Part shown: positions 43,942 through 54,100 of the stretch, in pieces | Position numbering within the stretch: position 1 is the first letter of the stretch | Layout: each line of letters begins with the position of its first letter | Assembly (NCBI RefSeq): GCF_003721225.1 | Contig: NZ_RIZI01000195.1 | Coordinates: 1 to 64,000 of the forward strand | DNA: 64,000 nucleotides | Source of the DNA: Acidithiobacillus sulfuriphilus | Lineage (GTDB): Bacteria; Pseudomonadota; Gammaproteobacteria; Acidithiobacillales; Acidithiobacillaceae | Direction: 5' to 3' | The notes under the pieces: generated by a model | Database searches by the model: none | The model's input: only the letters and a program-made list of their open reading frames with translations | What the model was told of the DNA's origin: nothing | Program-made: the position numbers and the translations under genes

Positions 43942-46728
43942 TTGGATAACACGGCAGTCAAAGACAAGGCATTGCGGGCGCGCGTCAAGTTACTGGGCAA
44001 TCTGCTCGGCGACATTCTCCGGGAGCAGGCCGGCACTCGGGTCTTTAATGCCGTTGAGCAGCTCCGCCAGGGATATATCCGCTTGCACAAACGGGAGGAT
44101 CCGCGTCTGCGCCTGCGTCTGGCCCGATTCATCGACACCCTCCCCCAGGATGACCTGGTGCTGGTGATCCGCGCCTTCAATACCTATTTCAGTCTGGCCA
44201 ATATTGCCGAGGAAGAATTCCAGCATATCCAGCGGCGGCGCTTTTTACAGAAAGGTGAGGGACGCTGGCCGGGATCCTTTGAACATACCCTGCGCGAATT
44301 GCAGGATCAGGGGGTGCATCCCGGTCAACTGCAGTTCCTGCTCGACCAGCTCCGCTACATTCCGGTCTTTACCGCCCACCCCACCGAAGCCAAGCGGCGG
44401 ACGGTACTCCATGGCCTGCGCCGTATTTTCCTGACCAGCAAGGCCCTGGACGATCCCAATCTGGGCGATGAAGAAGAGCTGGAGGTCATTGCGCGGCTGA
44501 AGGCACAGATCCAGGTGCTCTGGGAAACCGAAGAAGTCCGCGCCAATCGTCCGCAGGTGCAGGATGAGGTGGAAAACGGCCTCTTTTATTTCCGTGACAG
44601 CCTCTTTGAGGCGGTGCCCCATACTTATCGCGCGGCGCGCCGCGATGCCCGCAAGGTCTTTGCCAATACCGACATCGAGATACCGGCCTTCATCCGCTTC
44701 GGCTCCTGGATCGGCGGCGATCGTGACGGCAACCCCAATGTCACGGCGGCCATCACCGGCTGGGCCCTGCGTACCCAGAGCATCGAGGTCCTGCGCGAGT
44801 ACCAGCGGCGCCTGGGGGAGCTGTACCAGCTTTTGGGGCATTCCAGCCGCTTTTGCCATATCTCTCCCACCTTGCTCGCCTCCCTGGAGCGCGATGCCGA
44901 TGATTTTCCGGAACTCGCCGAATGGGTGGATCAGCGCTTCCCCAGCGAGCCCTATCGCCGCAAGCTGCGCTACACGCTCACGCGCCTGGATCTGCGCCTG
45001 CGGCAACTGGAAAACGGGCAGACCATCAACGAGTCACTGGGGCCCGCCTACCGCGACGCCCAGGAATTCCTCGCCGATCTGCAACTGGTGCGGGAATCCT
45101 TGCGCGGCCATAACGATCTCTATATTGCCGATACCGAGTTGCAGGATCTGATCTGGCTGACCGAGACCTTTGGCTTTTATCTCGCCAAACTCGATATCCG
45201 CCAGGAGTCGACGGTGCATACCCAAACCGTGGCCGAACTCTTTGCCGGGGTCGCCGGTTTTGAGGATTATCTGCGGCTTGGGGAGGAGGCACGCCTTCTG
45301 GTGCTGGCCGATGCCTTGCGCCGTCCCGGCCCAATGGCGGGCACGCCGGACCTTTCCCCGCTGGCCGCCGAGACCTGCGCCATGTTCCGCTGCATCGCCC
45401 AGTTGCGCCGGGAGGTCAGCCCCGATGGTTTTGGCAACTACGTCATCTCCATGACCCATGAGGCCAGCCATGTCCTGGAGGTGATGCTGCTGGCCAAGGA
45501 GTTCGGCCTTGCCGGCTGGTCGCGGGAAGGCTTGTATAGTGAAATAGCCATCACGCCGCTCTTTGAAACGATCCATGACCTGGAGCGCATGGAAACGGTC
45601 ATGTCCACGCTTCTGGACAACCCCATATATGGGGAGATCCTGCGTAGTCAGGGGGATACCCAGGAAGTCATGCTGGGCTACTCCGACTCCTGCAAGGATG
45701 GCGGCATCCTCGCTTCCAGTTGGTCCCTCTACCAGGCGCAGTTGCGTCTGGCGGCCCTGGCGGAAAAACGGCGCATCCACATCCGCATCTTCCATGGCCG
45801 GGGCGGCAGTGTCGGCCGGGGCGGCGGCCCGACCTACGAGGCCATCCTGGCGCAGCCCCCCGACACGGTGCGCGGACAGATCAAGGTGACCGAACAGGGG
45901 GAGGTCCTGTCCTTCAAATATGCCAACCTCGAAACGGCGGTCTACGAGCTGACCGTGGGGGCGGCTGGCCTGATGAAGGCCAGCATCGGCCTGGTACGGC
46001 CGGTCCCCGCCGATCAACCGGACCATCTCAGCATCATGACCGAACTGGCCGATACCGGCGAGCAGGTGTACCGCGCCCTCACCGAGGGCACGCCGGGCTT
46101 CATGGATTATTTCTACGAAGCCACGCCCCTCAACGAAATCGCCCACATGAACATCGGCTCGCGGCCCTCCCACCGCAGCCGCAGCGACCGCTCCATGTCC
46201 TCCATTCGCGCCATCCCCTGGGTCTTTGCCTGGGCGCAATCGCGGCATGTGCTGCCAGCCTGGTATGGCCTGGGCTCTGCCCTGCAGCAATGGCGCGGCG
46301 AGGACCCGCAGCGCCTGCAAAAGCTGCGGGAGATGTACCGGCACTGGCCCTTTTTCCGGGCGCTGCTGGGTAATATCGCCATGGCCATGGCCAAGGCCGA
46401 CATGGCCATTGCGGAGGAGTATGCCGGTCTGGCGCACGACCATACCCAGGCCATGGAGATCTTTCAGACCATTCGTGCGGAATTCCAACGCAGCCTGCAC
46501 GAGATCCTCGCCGTCGCCGACGCGGAGCAATTACTGGAGGACAACCCGACCCTGGCCTTTTCCCTGCAGCGGCGCAACGTCTATATGGAGCCCCTCAATC
46601 ATATTCAGCTTGCACTCTTGCGCCGCTACCGCAATGAGGACACCGCACCGGAATATCGGGAAATATGGCTGGATCCCCTGTTGCGGAGCATCAACGCCAT
46701 CGCGGCCGGTCAACGCAACACCGGATAA
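43942..46728 (+). CDS. ppc: Phosphoenolpyruvate carboxylase
   Basis: A product of 928 residues that carboxylates phosphoenolpyruvate to oxaloacetate, replenishing the TCA cycle. The catalytic histidine lies in VFTAHPTEAKRRTVL; GYSDSCKDGGILAS and FHGRGGSVGRGGGPTYEAI are the other active-site loops, and the C-terminus is QRRNVYMEPLNHIQLALLRRY...NTG. I prefer a TTG start at 43942 with GGGAG nine bases upstream, because the conserved helix KALRARVKLLGNLLG then begins at the usual distance. An ATG at 43879 without a ribosome binding site would add 21 residues. In an autotroph this enzyme would work alongside the CBB cycle. Confidence 0.95.
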   Translation: MDNTAVKDKALRARVKLLGNLLGDILREQAGTRVFNAVEQLRQGYIRLHKREDPRLRLRLARFIDTLPQDDLVLVIRAFNTYFSLANIAEEEFQHIQRRRFLQKGEGRWPGSFEHTLRELQDQGVHPGQLQFLLDQLRYIPVFTAHPTEAKRRTVLHGLRRIFLTSKALDDPNLGDEEELEVIARLKAQIQVLWETEEVRANRPQVQDEVENGLFYFRDSLFEAVPHTYRAARRDARKVFANTDIEIPAFIRFGSWIGGDRDGNPNVTAAITGWALRTQSIEVLREYQRRLGELYQLLGHSSRFCHISPTLLASLERDADDFPELAEWVDQRFPSEPYRRKLRYTLTRLDLRLRQLENGQTINESLGPAYRDAQEFLADLQLVRESLRGHNDLYIADTELQDLIWLTETFGFYLAKLDIRQESTVHTQTVAELFAGVAGFEDYLRLGEEARLLVLADALRRPGPMAGTPDLSPLAAETCAMFRCIAQLRREVSPDGFGNYVISMTHEASHVLEVMLLAKEFGLAGWSREGLYSEIAITPLFETIHDLERMETVMSTLLDNPIYGEILRSQGDTQEVMLGYSDSCKDGGILASSWSLYQAQLRLAALAEKRRIHIRIFHGRGGSVGRGGGPTYEAILAQPPDTVRGQIKVTEQGEVLSFKYANLETAVYELTVGAAGLMKASIGLVRPVPADQPDHLSIMTELADTGEQVYRALTEGTPGFMDYFYEATPLNEIAHMNIGSRPSHRSRSDRSMSSIRAIPWVFAWAQSRHVLPAWYGLGSALQQWRGEDPQRLQKLREMYRHWPFFRALLGNIAMAMAKADMAIAEEYAGLAHDHTQAMEIFQTIRAEFQRSLHEILAVADAEQLLEDNPTLAFSLQRRNVYMEPLNHIQLALLRRYRNEDTAPEYREIWLDPLLRSINAIAAGQRNTG

Positions 46729-46743
46729 GCCAGGAACCTGTTC

Positions 46744-47334
46744 ATGAACCGAGAAACGCCGGTCATTCTTGCCTCCACATCCCCTTACCGGCGCGATCTG
46801 CTGGCGCGTCTGGGCATCCCCTTTACCGTCGCCGCACCTGCGGTGGAGGAGACGCCCCTTCCCGACGAAACGCCGGCGCAACTGGTCCAGCGCCTGGCGC
46901 AGGCCAAAGCCGGCGCGGTTTTTACCCAACATCCCCAGGCCATCGTCATCGGGGCCGATCAGATGGCTGTTTGCGCGGGGGCGGTTCTGGGCAAGCCAGG
47001 CAACGCCGAGCGGGCGGCACGGCAGTTGCGCCGGGTCAGCGGCAAGCGGGTGGATTTTTTGAACGGGCTGGCTCTCATGGCGCCCTCCCTGCCCGCAGCC
47101 CGGGTGGAACTCGTCGTCTATACCGTACACATGCGGGAACTCAGCGATGAGGAAATTGCCGGCTACATCCGTCGGGACCATCCTTTCGACTGCGCCGGCA
47201 GTTTTCGCTCCGAAGGGCTGGGGATCGCGTTGGCCTCCCGGCTGGAGGGAGACGATCCCACGGCCCTCGTCGGTCTACCCCTGATCCGCCTCTGTACCCT
47301 CCTGGCGGCGGCCGGCCGGCCGGTTTTGGGCTGA
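46744..47334 (+). CDS. Maf-family nucleoside triphosphate pyrophosphatase
   Basis: A 196-residue Maf protein: VILASTSPYRRDLLARLGI corresponds to the LASxSPRR substrate motif, with IVIGADQMAV, GKPGNAERAARQLRRVSGK and CAGSFRSEGLGIAL also conserved. Maf proteins hydrolyse canonical or modified NTPs to monophosphates; this looks like the YceF branch, which acts on 7-methyl-GTP. It starts 15 bases after ppc and is probably cotranscribed with it. Confidence 0.88.
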   Translation: MNRETPVILASTSPYRRDLLARLGIPFTVAAPAVEETPLPDETPAQLVQRLAQAKAGAVFTQHPQAIVIGADQMAVCAGAVLGKPGNAERAARQLRRVSGKRVDFLNGLALMAPSLPAARVELVVYTVHMRELSDEEIAGYIRRDHPFDCAGSFRSEGLGIALASRLEGDDPTALVGLPLIRLCTLLAAAGRPVLG

Positions 47335-47392
47335 AGCAAAAAACAGATCTGCCAACGGCCGGATCCAGGCGAAATCAAAGCCCAATTAGCAA

Positions 47393-47426
47393 AACAGCCT
47401 CTTTCTCCGTGGAGAAAGAGGCTGTT
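47393..47426 (-). terminator. Rho-independent terminator
   Basis: AACAGCCTCTTTCTCC and its complement form a perfect 16-bp stem with a two-base centre. On the minus strand it is followed by TT, placing it as terminator of the TPR gene; the stem could also stop transcription from maf. Confidence 0.75.
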
Positions 47427-47481
47427 CCGGACGCTGTTACCAGTCGAACGCAGGGCTTCAGTGGATCAAGGCAGCCCCGCG

Positions 47482-48264
47482 CTAGCCCCAGGAGCCGTCA
47501 TCCCCGCCATCAAAACCAAAGCCATCATCCTGGTTGGAGGCCAACTGATCGTTGGCGCCCCAGGAATCATTGTTCATGCCAAAGTCACTGTCGGCAGCCG
47601 GGTTGGCAGCGGGATCTGCCGCCGCCCCGTCCTTATGGCCGAAAAGGCTACCCGCCAGGGCTTCCCCGGCAGCCAGGCCGGCGCCGATACCTACGCCCGT
47701 CGCCAAGCCGGAAGCCAGACCCGAGCCCAAACCAGGACCTGCCTGGGGTCCACCCATATTACCGGGTCCATAACCCCCACCCCCCATGGGTCCGCCAAAG
47801 GCCGACGGATTATTGCCGCCATAGGGCATGCTCTGTACCGGCCGGCGCCGGCGGAAAAACGCCGTGATCAGCCAGAACAGCAGGCCCGCACCCAGAGCGA
47901 TGGCGAGCATGCGCAGCCAGGCAGGCGTAGCCCGGCCCTGGTGGGCCGCCACCTGCTTGGCAAAGGCCTGTGCATCGGCAACCTTGACGAAGGGCAGACC
48001 CGGCGCCAGACGCTGTGCCTCCTGCAGTTGCGTCGCTGCATCCTGCCACTTGCCTTGCTGGGCGAGCAGGCGCGACTCGACATAATGGGCCTGGGCCGAA
48101 TGGGGATGTTGTTGGAGGACTTCCGCCATCATCCGTTGCGCCCCGGCCAGATCCCCCGCCTTGGCAGCCTGATAGACCTGGTCCACGCTCGGCCCTGCCG
48201 CCCAGACCATGGGACTGAACAGCAGCAGACCCAGGGCTCCCAGACCGGTTATAAATCGTTGCAT
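47482..48264 (-). CDS. Exported TPR protein with TM helix and glycine-rich tail
   Basis: A 260-residue protein. A signal peptide (LGALGLLLFSPMVWAAG) precedes two TPR-like repeats (VDQVYQAAKAGDLAGAQRMMAEVLQQHPHSAQAHY and QGKWQDAATQLQEAQRLAPG), then a TM helix at about 117-136 (WLRMLAIALGAGLLFWLITAFF) with a following RRRR stop. The last 120 residues are glycine-rich and end in an acidic DDGFGFDGGDDGSWG. The TPR part should therefore be periplasmic and the tail cytoplasmic. The tail resembles the low-complexity ends of YgcG/DUF-type membrane proteins, but no family is clear. Confidence 0.7.
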   Translation of the reverse strand: MQRFITGLGALGLLLFSPMVWAAGPSVDQVYQAAKAGDLAGAQRMMAEVLQQHPHSAQAHYVESRLLAQQGKWQDAATQLQEAQRLAPGLPFVKVADAQAFAKQVAAHQGRATPAWLRMLAIALGAGLLFWLITAFFRRRRPVQSMPYGGNNPSAFGGPMGGGGYGPGNMGGPQAGPGLGSGLASGLATGVGIGAGLAAGEALAGSLFGHKDGAAADPAANPAADSDFGMNNDSWGANDQLASNQDDGFGFDGGDDGSWG

Positions 48265-48370
48265 GAGATGCTCCCTCTCTAATGAATGAAACCTCGCTCA
48301 TAATATGGGAATATATGCGGGTTAATTCAAGAGCAAATCCATTGACAATGGATAGACCGTCTGCCAACAT

Positions 48371-48382
48371 CCGACCGGTCGG
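48371..48382. promoter_or_regulatory. TetR-type palindrome upstream of the RND efflux operon
   Basis: CCGACCGGTCGG is a perfect 12-bp palindrome located 21 bases before the GTG of the outer-membrane efflux gene. TetR-family repressors of efflux operons often bind such GACCGGTC-centred sites. No tetR gene is near it. Confidence 0.5.
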
Positions 48383-48403
48383 TATATCGGAGAGGTAGTT
48401 TTT

Positions 48404-49942
48404 GTGACCATGCCCTTGCGTAGATCCCTGTTGCTTCCCCTTTCCGCCGCCCTCGCCAGCACCCTGACGGCCTGCAGCTTCGAACCCCCATTGCGGCTAC
48501 CGGAAACTCCGGCGAAAGTGCCTTTCACGGCCCACCCCGCACCGGGCAAGACGGTGGCCAGTGCCGGCACGAACGGCACGGCACAGGAGATGGCCTATGG
48601 CAAGGATCTCGACCAGCAGTGGTGGACGCTCTTCCATTCCCACACCCTCGACGCGGTCATCCAGCAGGCGCTGAAGAACAGTCCCACCATTGCCCAGGCC
48701 CAGGCCCAGTTGCGCCAGGCCGAGGCCACCGCCCGGGTCAACGCCAGCATTTTCTATCCGCAAGTCACCGGCAATCTGGGTGCCAATCGCAGCAAGCAAT
48801 CCGCCGCGGCCTTTGGCGGCAACAAGACGGGCTTCCAGTACACGCTCTTCACCGGCAGCGTGGGAGTCACCTATTACCCGGACATCTTCGGCGTCAATCG
48901 CCTCATCTACCGAGGGAGCGAGGCGCAGATAAGATACCAGCGTTATGAACTGGAGGCGGCGCGGCTGACCCTCACCGGCAATATCGTCAACACCGCCATT
49001 GGCGAGGCGGCCACCCAGGCGCAGATCGCCGCGACCCACGCCATTGTCGAACACGAGCGAACCCTGCTGAACCTGACCGAAAACCAGTACCGGGCCGGTG
49101 CCGTCCCCTATCTCAACGTGGTGAACCAACGCGCCCAACTGGCCACGCAGATGGCCACCCTCCCCCAGTTAGAACAGCAACTGGCGGTGTACCGGCACGA
49201 GATGGCCATCCTCGTCGGCAGTTTTCCCGGCCAGTGGCAGGAAAAACCCTTCACCCTGGAGGACCTCAGCCTCCCCACCCGGATCCCGGTCAGCCTGCCC
49301 TCGGAGGTGGTAAAGCAGCGCCCCGACATCCAGGCAGCCCTGAACCAGCTCAAGGTCGCCAATGCCCAGATCGGCGTGGCGCGCGCCCAGTTTTATCCCA
49401 CCGTCGCCCTCACGGCCTCCTTTGGCGACACGGCTTCCACGGCCGGGATGTTTTTCAATCCCATGAGTAGCGTGTGGAGCCTGGTGGGCACCCTGGCCCA
49501 ACCGCTTTTCCAGGGCGGGAAACTGGAGGCGCAAAAGGCCGCTGCCTATGCCGCCTATGATGCCAGTTTCAACGCCTATCGGAACACGGTGCTGACGGCC
49601 TTCCAGCAGGTGGCCGACGCCCTGCGGGCCCTTCAACATGACGCGCAGACCCTCGCCGCCCAGCAAGAGTCCCTACAGGCCGCCCAAGAGGCCCTCACCC
49701 TGGCCCAAAGCAGCTACCGCGCCGGCGCCACCGATTATCTTTCCCTGCTCACGGCAGAGGTGCAATACAACACGGCCAAGATCGCCGAAATCAAGGCCGA
49801 GGCACAGCGCTATCAGGACACCGCGTCACTCCTGGTAGCCCTGGGGGGTGGCTGGTGGAATACCCCGGCCCCAGACCATGCGGTCGCCGAACAAACGACC
49901 GCCCCCCGGGAAGTGGCCCCCGGCCAAGGCAGCCACTCCTGA
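48404..49942 (+). CDS. RND efflux outer-membrane lipoprotein (OprM/NodT family)
   Basis: A 512-residue channel protein. A lipoprotein signal with lipobox LTAC (C24) follows MPLRRSLLLPLSAALAST. Two repeated OEP domains show LDAVIQQALKNSPTIAQAQAQLRQAEAT, VTYYPDIFGVNRL and later PDIQAALNQLKVANAQIGVARAQFYPTVALTASFG, LTLAQSSYRAGATDYLSLLTAEV. It forms the trimeric outer-membrane exit duct. The GTG start is supported by GGAGAGG eight bases before it; an ATG two codons later is an alternative. It is first in the operon, ahead of adaptor and pump. Confidence 0.93.
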   Translation: MTMPLRRSLLLPLSAALASTLTACSFEPPLRLPETPAKVPFTAHPAPGKTVASAGTNGTAQEMAYGKDLDQQWWTLFHSHTLDAVIQQALKNSPTIAQAQAQLRQAEATARVNASIFYPQVTGNLGANRSKQSAAAFGGNKTGFQYTLFTGSVGVTYYPDIFGVNRLIYRGSEAQIRYQRYELEAARLTLTGNIVNTAIGEAATQAQIAATHAIVEHERTLLNLTENQYRAGAVPYLNVVNQRAQLATQMATLPQLEQQLAVYRHEMAILVGSFPGQWQEKPFTLEDLSLPTRIPVSLPSEVVKQRPDIQAALNQLKVANAQIGVARAQFYPTVALTASFGDTASTAGMFFNPMSSVWSLVGTLAQPLFQGGKLEAQKAAAYAAYDASFNAYRNTVLTAFQQVADALRALQHDAQTLAAQQESLQAAQEALTLAQSSYRAGATDYLSLLTAEVQYNTAKIAEIKAEAQRYQDTASLLVALGGGWWNTPAPDHAVAEQTTAPREVAPGQGSHS

Positions 49943-50006
49943 TGCCGGTCTTTCCTAACGCCTTTCTCTGGCGCCATGCCAGTCCTGTATTCCGCGGAGA
50001 TCCGTC

Positions 50007-51098
50007 ATGAAGAAACGTCTCGCCATCGTCGTCATCGCGCTCGTCGTGGTTTTTGGCGGCATTTTTGGCTACAAGGCCTTCGGCAATTACATGATGCACA
50101 AGGCCCTGGCGCACATGCCCGTGCCCGTGATCAGCGTCAGCACCAGCCGGGTGGCGGAACAAGAGTGGCATCCGGAAGTGACCGCCGTGGGATCTTTTGC
50201 CGCCATCCAGGGAGTGGAGGTGACACCGCAAATGGGCGGTGCCATTACCGCCATTCATTTCCACTCCGGGCAGTACGTCAAGGCCGGCACCCTCTTGCTC
50301 CAGATCGACAACAGTAACCAGTTGGCACAACTGGCCAACGACGAGGCCCAGCAGCGGCTGGCCCAGATCAATCTCCGCCGGACGCGGGAGCTGATTGCCA
50401 CCAAGGCTGCCAGCCAGTCACAGCTCGACTCGGCCGTGGCCACCTACCAAAGCGCCGTGGCCACCGTAAAAAATGACCGCGCCACCCTGGCGAAGCTCGC
50501 CATTCGCGCACCCTTCAGCGGTTATCTGGGGGTGCGCCAAGTGGATCTCGGGCAATACATCATACCGGGTACCGCCATGGTCGATCTCCAGTCCTGGGAT
50601 CCCCTTTATGTGAACTTTACCGTACCCCAAAGCGATTTTGCGCGCATCCATATGGATACGCCCGTCCAGGTGGAGGTGGACAGCTACCCCGGGCAACATT
50701 TCAGCGGCAAGATCACTGCCCTGGGTTCGGCCATCAATACCGCCACGCGCCAGATTGACGTCCAGGCCACGGTACCCAATCCAAAAACCATCCTGCGCCC
50801 GGGAATGTTCGGGAATGTCACGGTGATCGAGAAACGGCAGGAGAAAGTGTTGACCGTCCCGGCCAGCGCCATCACCTACAACACCTTTGGCGACTTTGTC
50901 TATGTGGTGGAGAAAAAAGCCGTCAATGGCAAGGAAGGACAGGTGGCGATCCAGCGCATCGTCAAAACGGGCACCCAAAGAGGCAGCGAAGTGCAGATCC
51001 TGTCGGGGCTGCAGCCGGGAGAACTGGTAGTCACCGCGGGGCAGATCAAGCTTCACGAGGGTAGTCCAGTCGAAATCCGCGACAGCGGCAAATCCTGA
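50007..51098 (+). CDS. RND efflux periplasmic adaptor (MFP family)
   Basis: A 363-residue adaptor with an N-terminal membrane anchor (LAIVVIALVVVFGGIFGY). The lipoyl halves are split by a short coiled coil: VEVTPQMGGAITAIHFHSGQYVKAGTLLLQIDN and LAIRAPFSGYLGVRQVDLGQYI. A beta-barrel (LYVNFTVPQSDFARI) and membrane-proximal domain with GLQPGELVVTAGQIKLHEGSPV follow. It bridges the inner-membrane pump and the outer-membrane channel. GGAG lies seven bases before the ATG. Confidence 0.93.
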   Translation: MKKRLAIVVIALVVVFGGIFGYKAFGNYMMHKALAHMPVPVISVSTSRVAEQEWHPEVTAVGSFAAIQGVEVTPQMGGAITAIHFHSGQYVKAGTLLLQIDNSNQLAQLANDEAQQRLAQINLRRTRELIATKAASQSQLDSAVATYQSAVATVKNDRATLAKLAIRAPFSGYLGVRQVDLGQYIIPGTAMVDLQSWDPLYVNFTVPQSDFARIHMDTPVQVEVDSYPGQHFSGKITALGSAINTATRQIDVQATVPNPKTILRPGMFGNVTVIEKRQEKVLTVPASAITYNTFGDFVYVVEKKAVNGKEGQVAIQRIVKTGTQRGSEVQILSGLQPGELVVTAGQIKLHEGSPVEIRDSGKS

Positions 51099-51109
51099 GG
51101 ACGGCGGCG

Positions 51110-54100
51110 ATGAAATTTACGGATATCTTCATTCATCGGCCGGTCCTGGCCACGGCCCTGAGCCTGGTGATCCTCCTCCTCGGATTGCGCGCCTATACGG
51201 AAATGACGGTGCGCGAATACCCGGCCATCACCAACACCGTGGTGACGGTGACCACGGCCTATCCCGGCGCCAATCCCAACACCATCCAGGGCTTCATCAC
51301 CACCCGGTTGGAGCGGGTGATCGCCAGCGCCCCCGGCATCGACTACATGACCTCCAACAGCTCCGAGGGCATGTCCACCATCACCGTATACATGAAACTG
51401 AATTACAGCCCCGACGCGGCGGTGGCCAATATACAGTCCAAGGTACAGCAAGTGACCAATGAACTGCCGGCGGGTAGCCAGTTGCCGGTGATCAACGTGA
51501 CGGTGGGCAATACCACGGATCTCATGTATATCGCTTTTTACAGCAACCAACTCAATCAACAGCAGATCACGGACTATCTGCTGCGGGTGGTCCAACCCAA
51601 GCTTGCGGCCGTAAGCGGGGTGGGCGAGGCACAGATCCTGCCGCCCGGCTCCGGCAACGGCAACACCTACTCCATGCGCGTCTGGCTCAATCCCCGGAAG
51701 ATGGCCGCGCTGGGGATCAGCGCTTCTCAGGTATCCCAGGTTCTGGCCGCCAACGACTTCATCTCCGCGGTGGGGAGCACCCGCGGGACCGAAACGGCGG
51801 ACTCCATCGTCGCCACCACCAACCTCCATGACGCGGCGGAGTTCCGCAACCTCGTGGTCAAAAATGTGGGCAATACCATCATCCGTCTCAAGGACATCGC
51901 CCAGGTGGATCTGGGGGCGCAAAATTATGATTCCAGCGCTTTTTTTGACGGCAAGCCGGCGGCCTTCGTTGGCATCCAGGAGGCGCCGTCGGCCAACTCG
52001 CTGGACGTGGCGGCCGGCGTCAAAAAGGCCCTGGCCGAACTCGGCACCGCCCTTCCGCCGGGCATGCACATGGCCATCCCCTACGACGCCACGGATTACA
52101 TCAAGGCCTCCATCGACGAGGTCTTGCTGACCATCGGCATCACGCTGGCGGTGGTGGTCCTGGTGATCTTCCTCTTCCTGGGCTCCTTCCGTTCGGTGCT
52201 CATCCCGGCGGTGGCCATTCCGCTGTCCATCATCGGTGCCGGTTTCATCATGTGGGCCATGGGCTTCACCATCAACCTGCTCACCTTGCTGGCGGTGGTG
52301 CTGGCCATCGGCCTGGTGGTGGATGACGCCATCATTGTGGTGGAAAACGTCCATCGTCACATCGATGAAGGCAAAAGCCCCATGCAGGCCGCCTTGATGA
52401 CCGGACGGGAACTGGGCGGCGCCATCGTGGTGATGTCCACCACCTTGATCGCCGTATTCGCCCCCATCGGCTTCATGAGCGGGCTGACGGGCAGTCTTTT
52501 CAGCGAGTTCGCCTTCACCCTGGTGGCCACCGTGCTGGTCTCCATGGTGGTGGCGCTGACCCTTTCCCCCATGCTCAGCAGCAAGATCCTGACAGCCGGC
52601 AGCGAACACGGATTCGCCCACTTCATCGATACCCGCTATGAGGGGCTGCGCCGCTTTTACGATCGGCTGCTCCAGGGCAGTCTCAACTTCGTGCCGGTAA
52701 CCCTGGTTTTTTCCGCCGTGATTTTCGTGAGCATTTACTTCCTCTTCACCACGAGCAGACAGGAACTGGCGCCGCAGGAAGATCAAGGCATCATTTTCAA
52801 CATGGGCACCGGCGCGCCCAACGTCACCCCTGAACTGTTGAGCAAGTACGGCATGGAGATTGTCCATGACCTGAGTAAATATCCGGAAGCCAAAGCCACC
52901 TTCATGGTCACCGGCATTTCCGTGGGGAGTGGTGGCGGGACCAACAGTCTCATCGCCGGCATGCGGCTGAAAAACTGGGATGAGCGATCGGTAACCGCCA
53001 TGCAGTTGGCGCCCCAGGTACAAAAACAAATGAACCGGATCACCGGTCTGCAGGTGGCCTCCTTCCAGCCGCCGTCACTGCCGGGATCCGCCGGCGGTCT
53101 GCCGGTGCAGTTCGTGCTGCAATCGAGCGGTGGTTACGATAAATTGGATCAGGTGGCCAACGAGGTCATCGGCCGCGCGCAAAAAAGCGGACTCTTCGTC
53201 TATGTGACCAAGGACCTGCGCATCGACAACCCGGAGATCGTCCTCCGTATCCACCGCAACATGGCGGCGAACCTGGGTTTGACCATGGCGGATATTGCCC
53301 AGGATTTGCAGCCGCTGCTGGGCGGCAATTACATCAATCGTTTTGACCTGGAAGGGCGGAGTTATGAAGTGATCCCGCAGGTACCGGACCGCTTCCGCGC
53401 CGATCCGGGCCTGCTCAAGACCTACTACGTCGCCACCGCAACGGGGCAGATGGTACCGCTGTCCACCCTGGTGTCCGTGGAAACCAAAGTGCAGCCGCAG
53501 TTCCTGCCGCAGTTCCAGCAGCTCAATTCGGCGACCGTTCAGGCGGTCCCCGCTCCCGGCGTGACCCTCGGCCAGGCCCTGGACTACCTCAAAACCCAGG
53601 CCCGGGAGATCATGCCCAATGGCTTTTCCATTGACTACGCCAGCCAGTCGCGCCAGTATGTGCAGGAGAAAAGCGGCCTGTTGGTCACCTTCGCCTTGGC
53701 CATCCTCCTCATTTATCTGCTCTTGGCGGCGCAATTCGAGAGCTTCCGCGACCCCTTGATCGTGCTCATCACGGTGCCCATGTCCATCAGCGGAGCGTTG
53801 ATCTTCATCAGTCTGGGGCTGGCCACCATCAACATCTACACCGAGGTGGGCCTCATCACCCTCATCGGCCTCATCGCCAAGCAAGGCATCCTCATCGTCC
53901 AGTTCGCCAACCAGATCCAGCAGCACGAAGGGCTGGACAAGCGCGCTGCCGTGGAAAAGGCCTCCAGCATCCGTCTGCGGCCCATTCTCATGACCACCGG
54001 CGCCATGGTGCTGGGCGTGGTGCCCCTCCTGCTGGCCGGTGGGCCAGGGGCGGTCAGCCGCTTCGACATGGGATTGGTGATCTTTGCCGGGCTGGGTATC

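Noticed and set aside
51053..53029. A 658-codon minus-strand open frame
   Set aside because: It is antisense to the RND permease and consists of His/Asp/Gly-rich low-complexity sequence.
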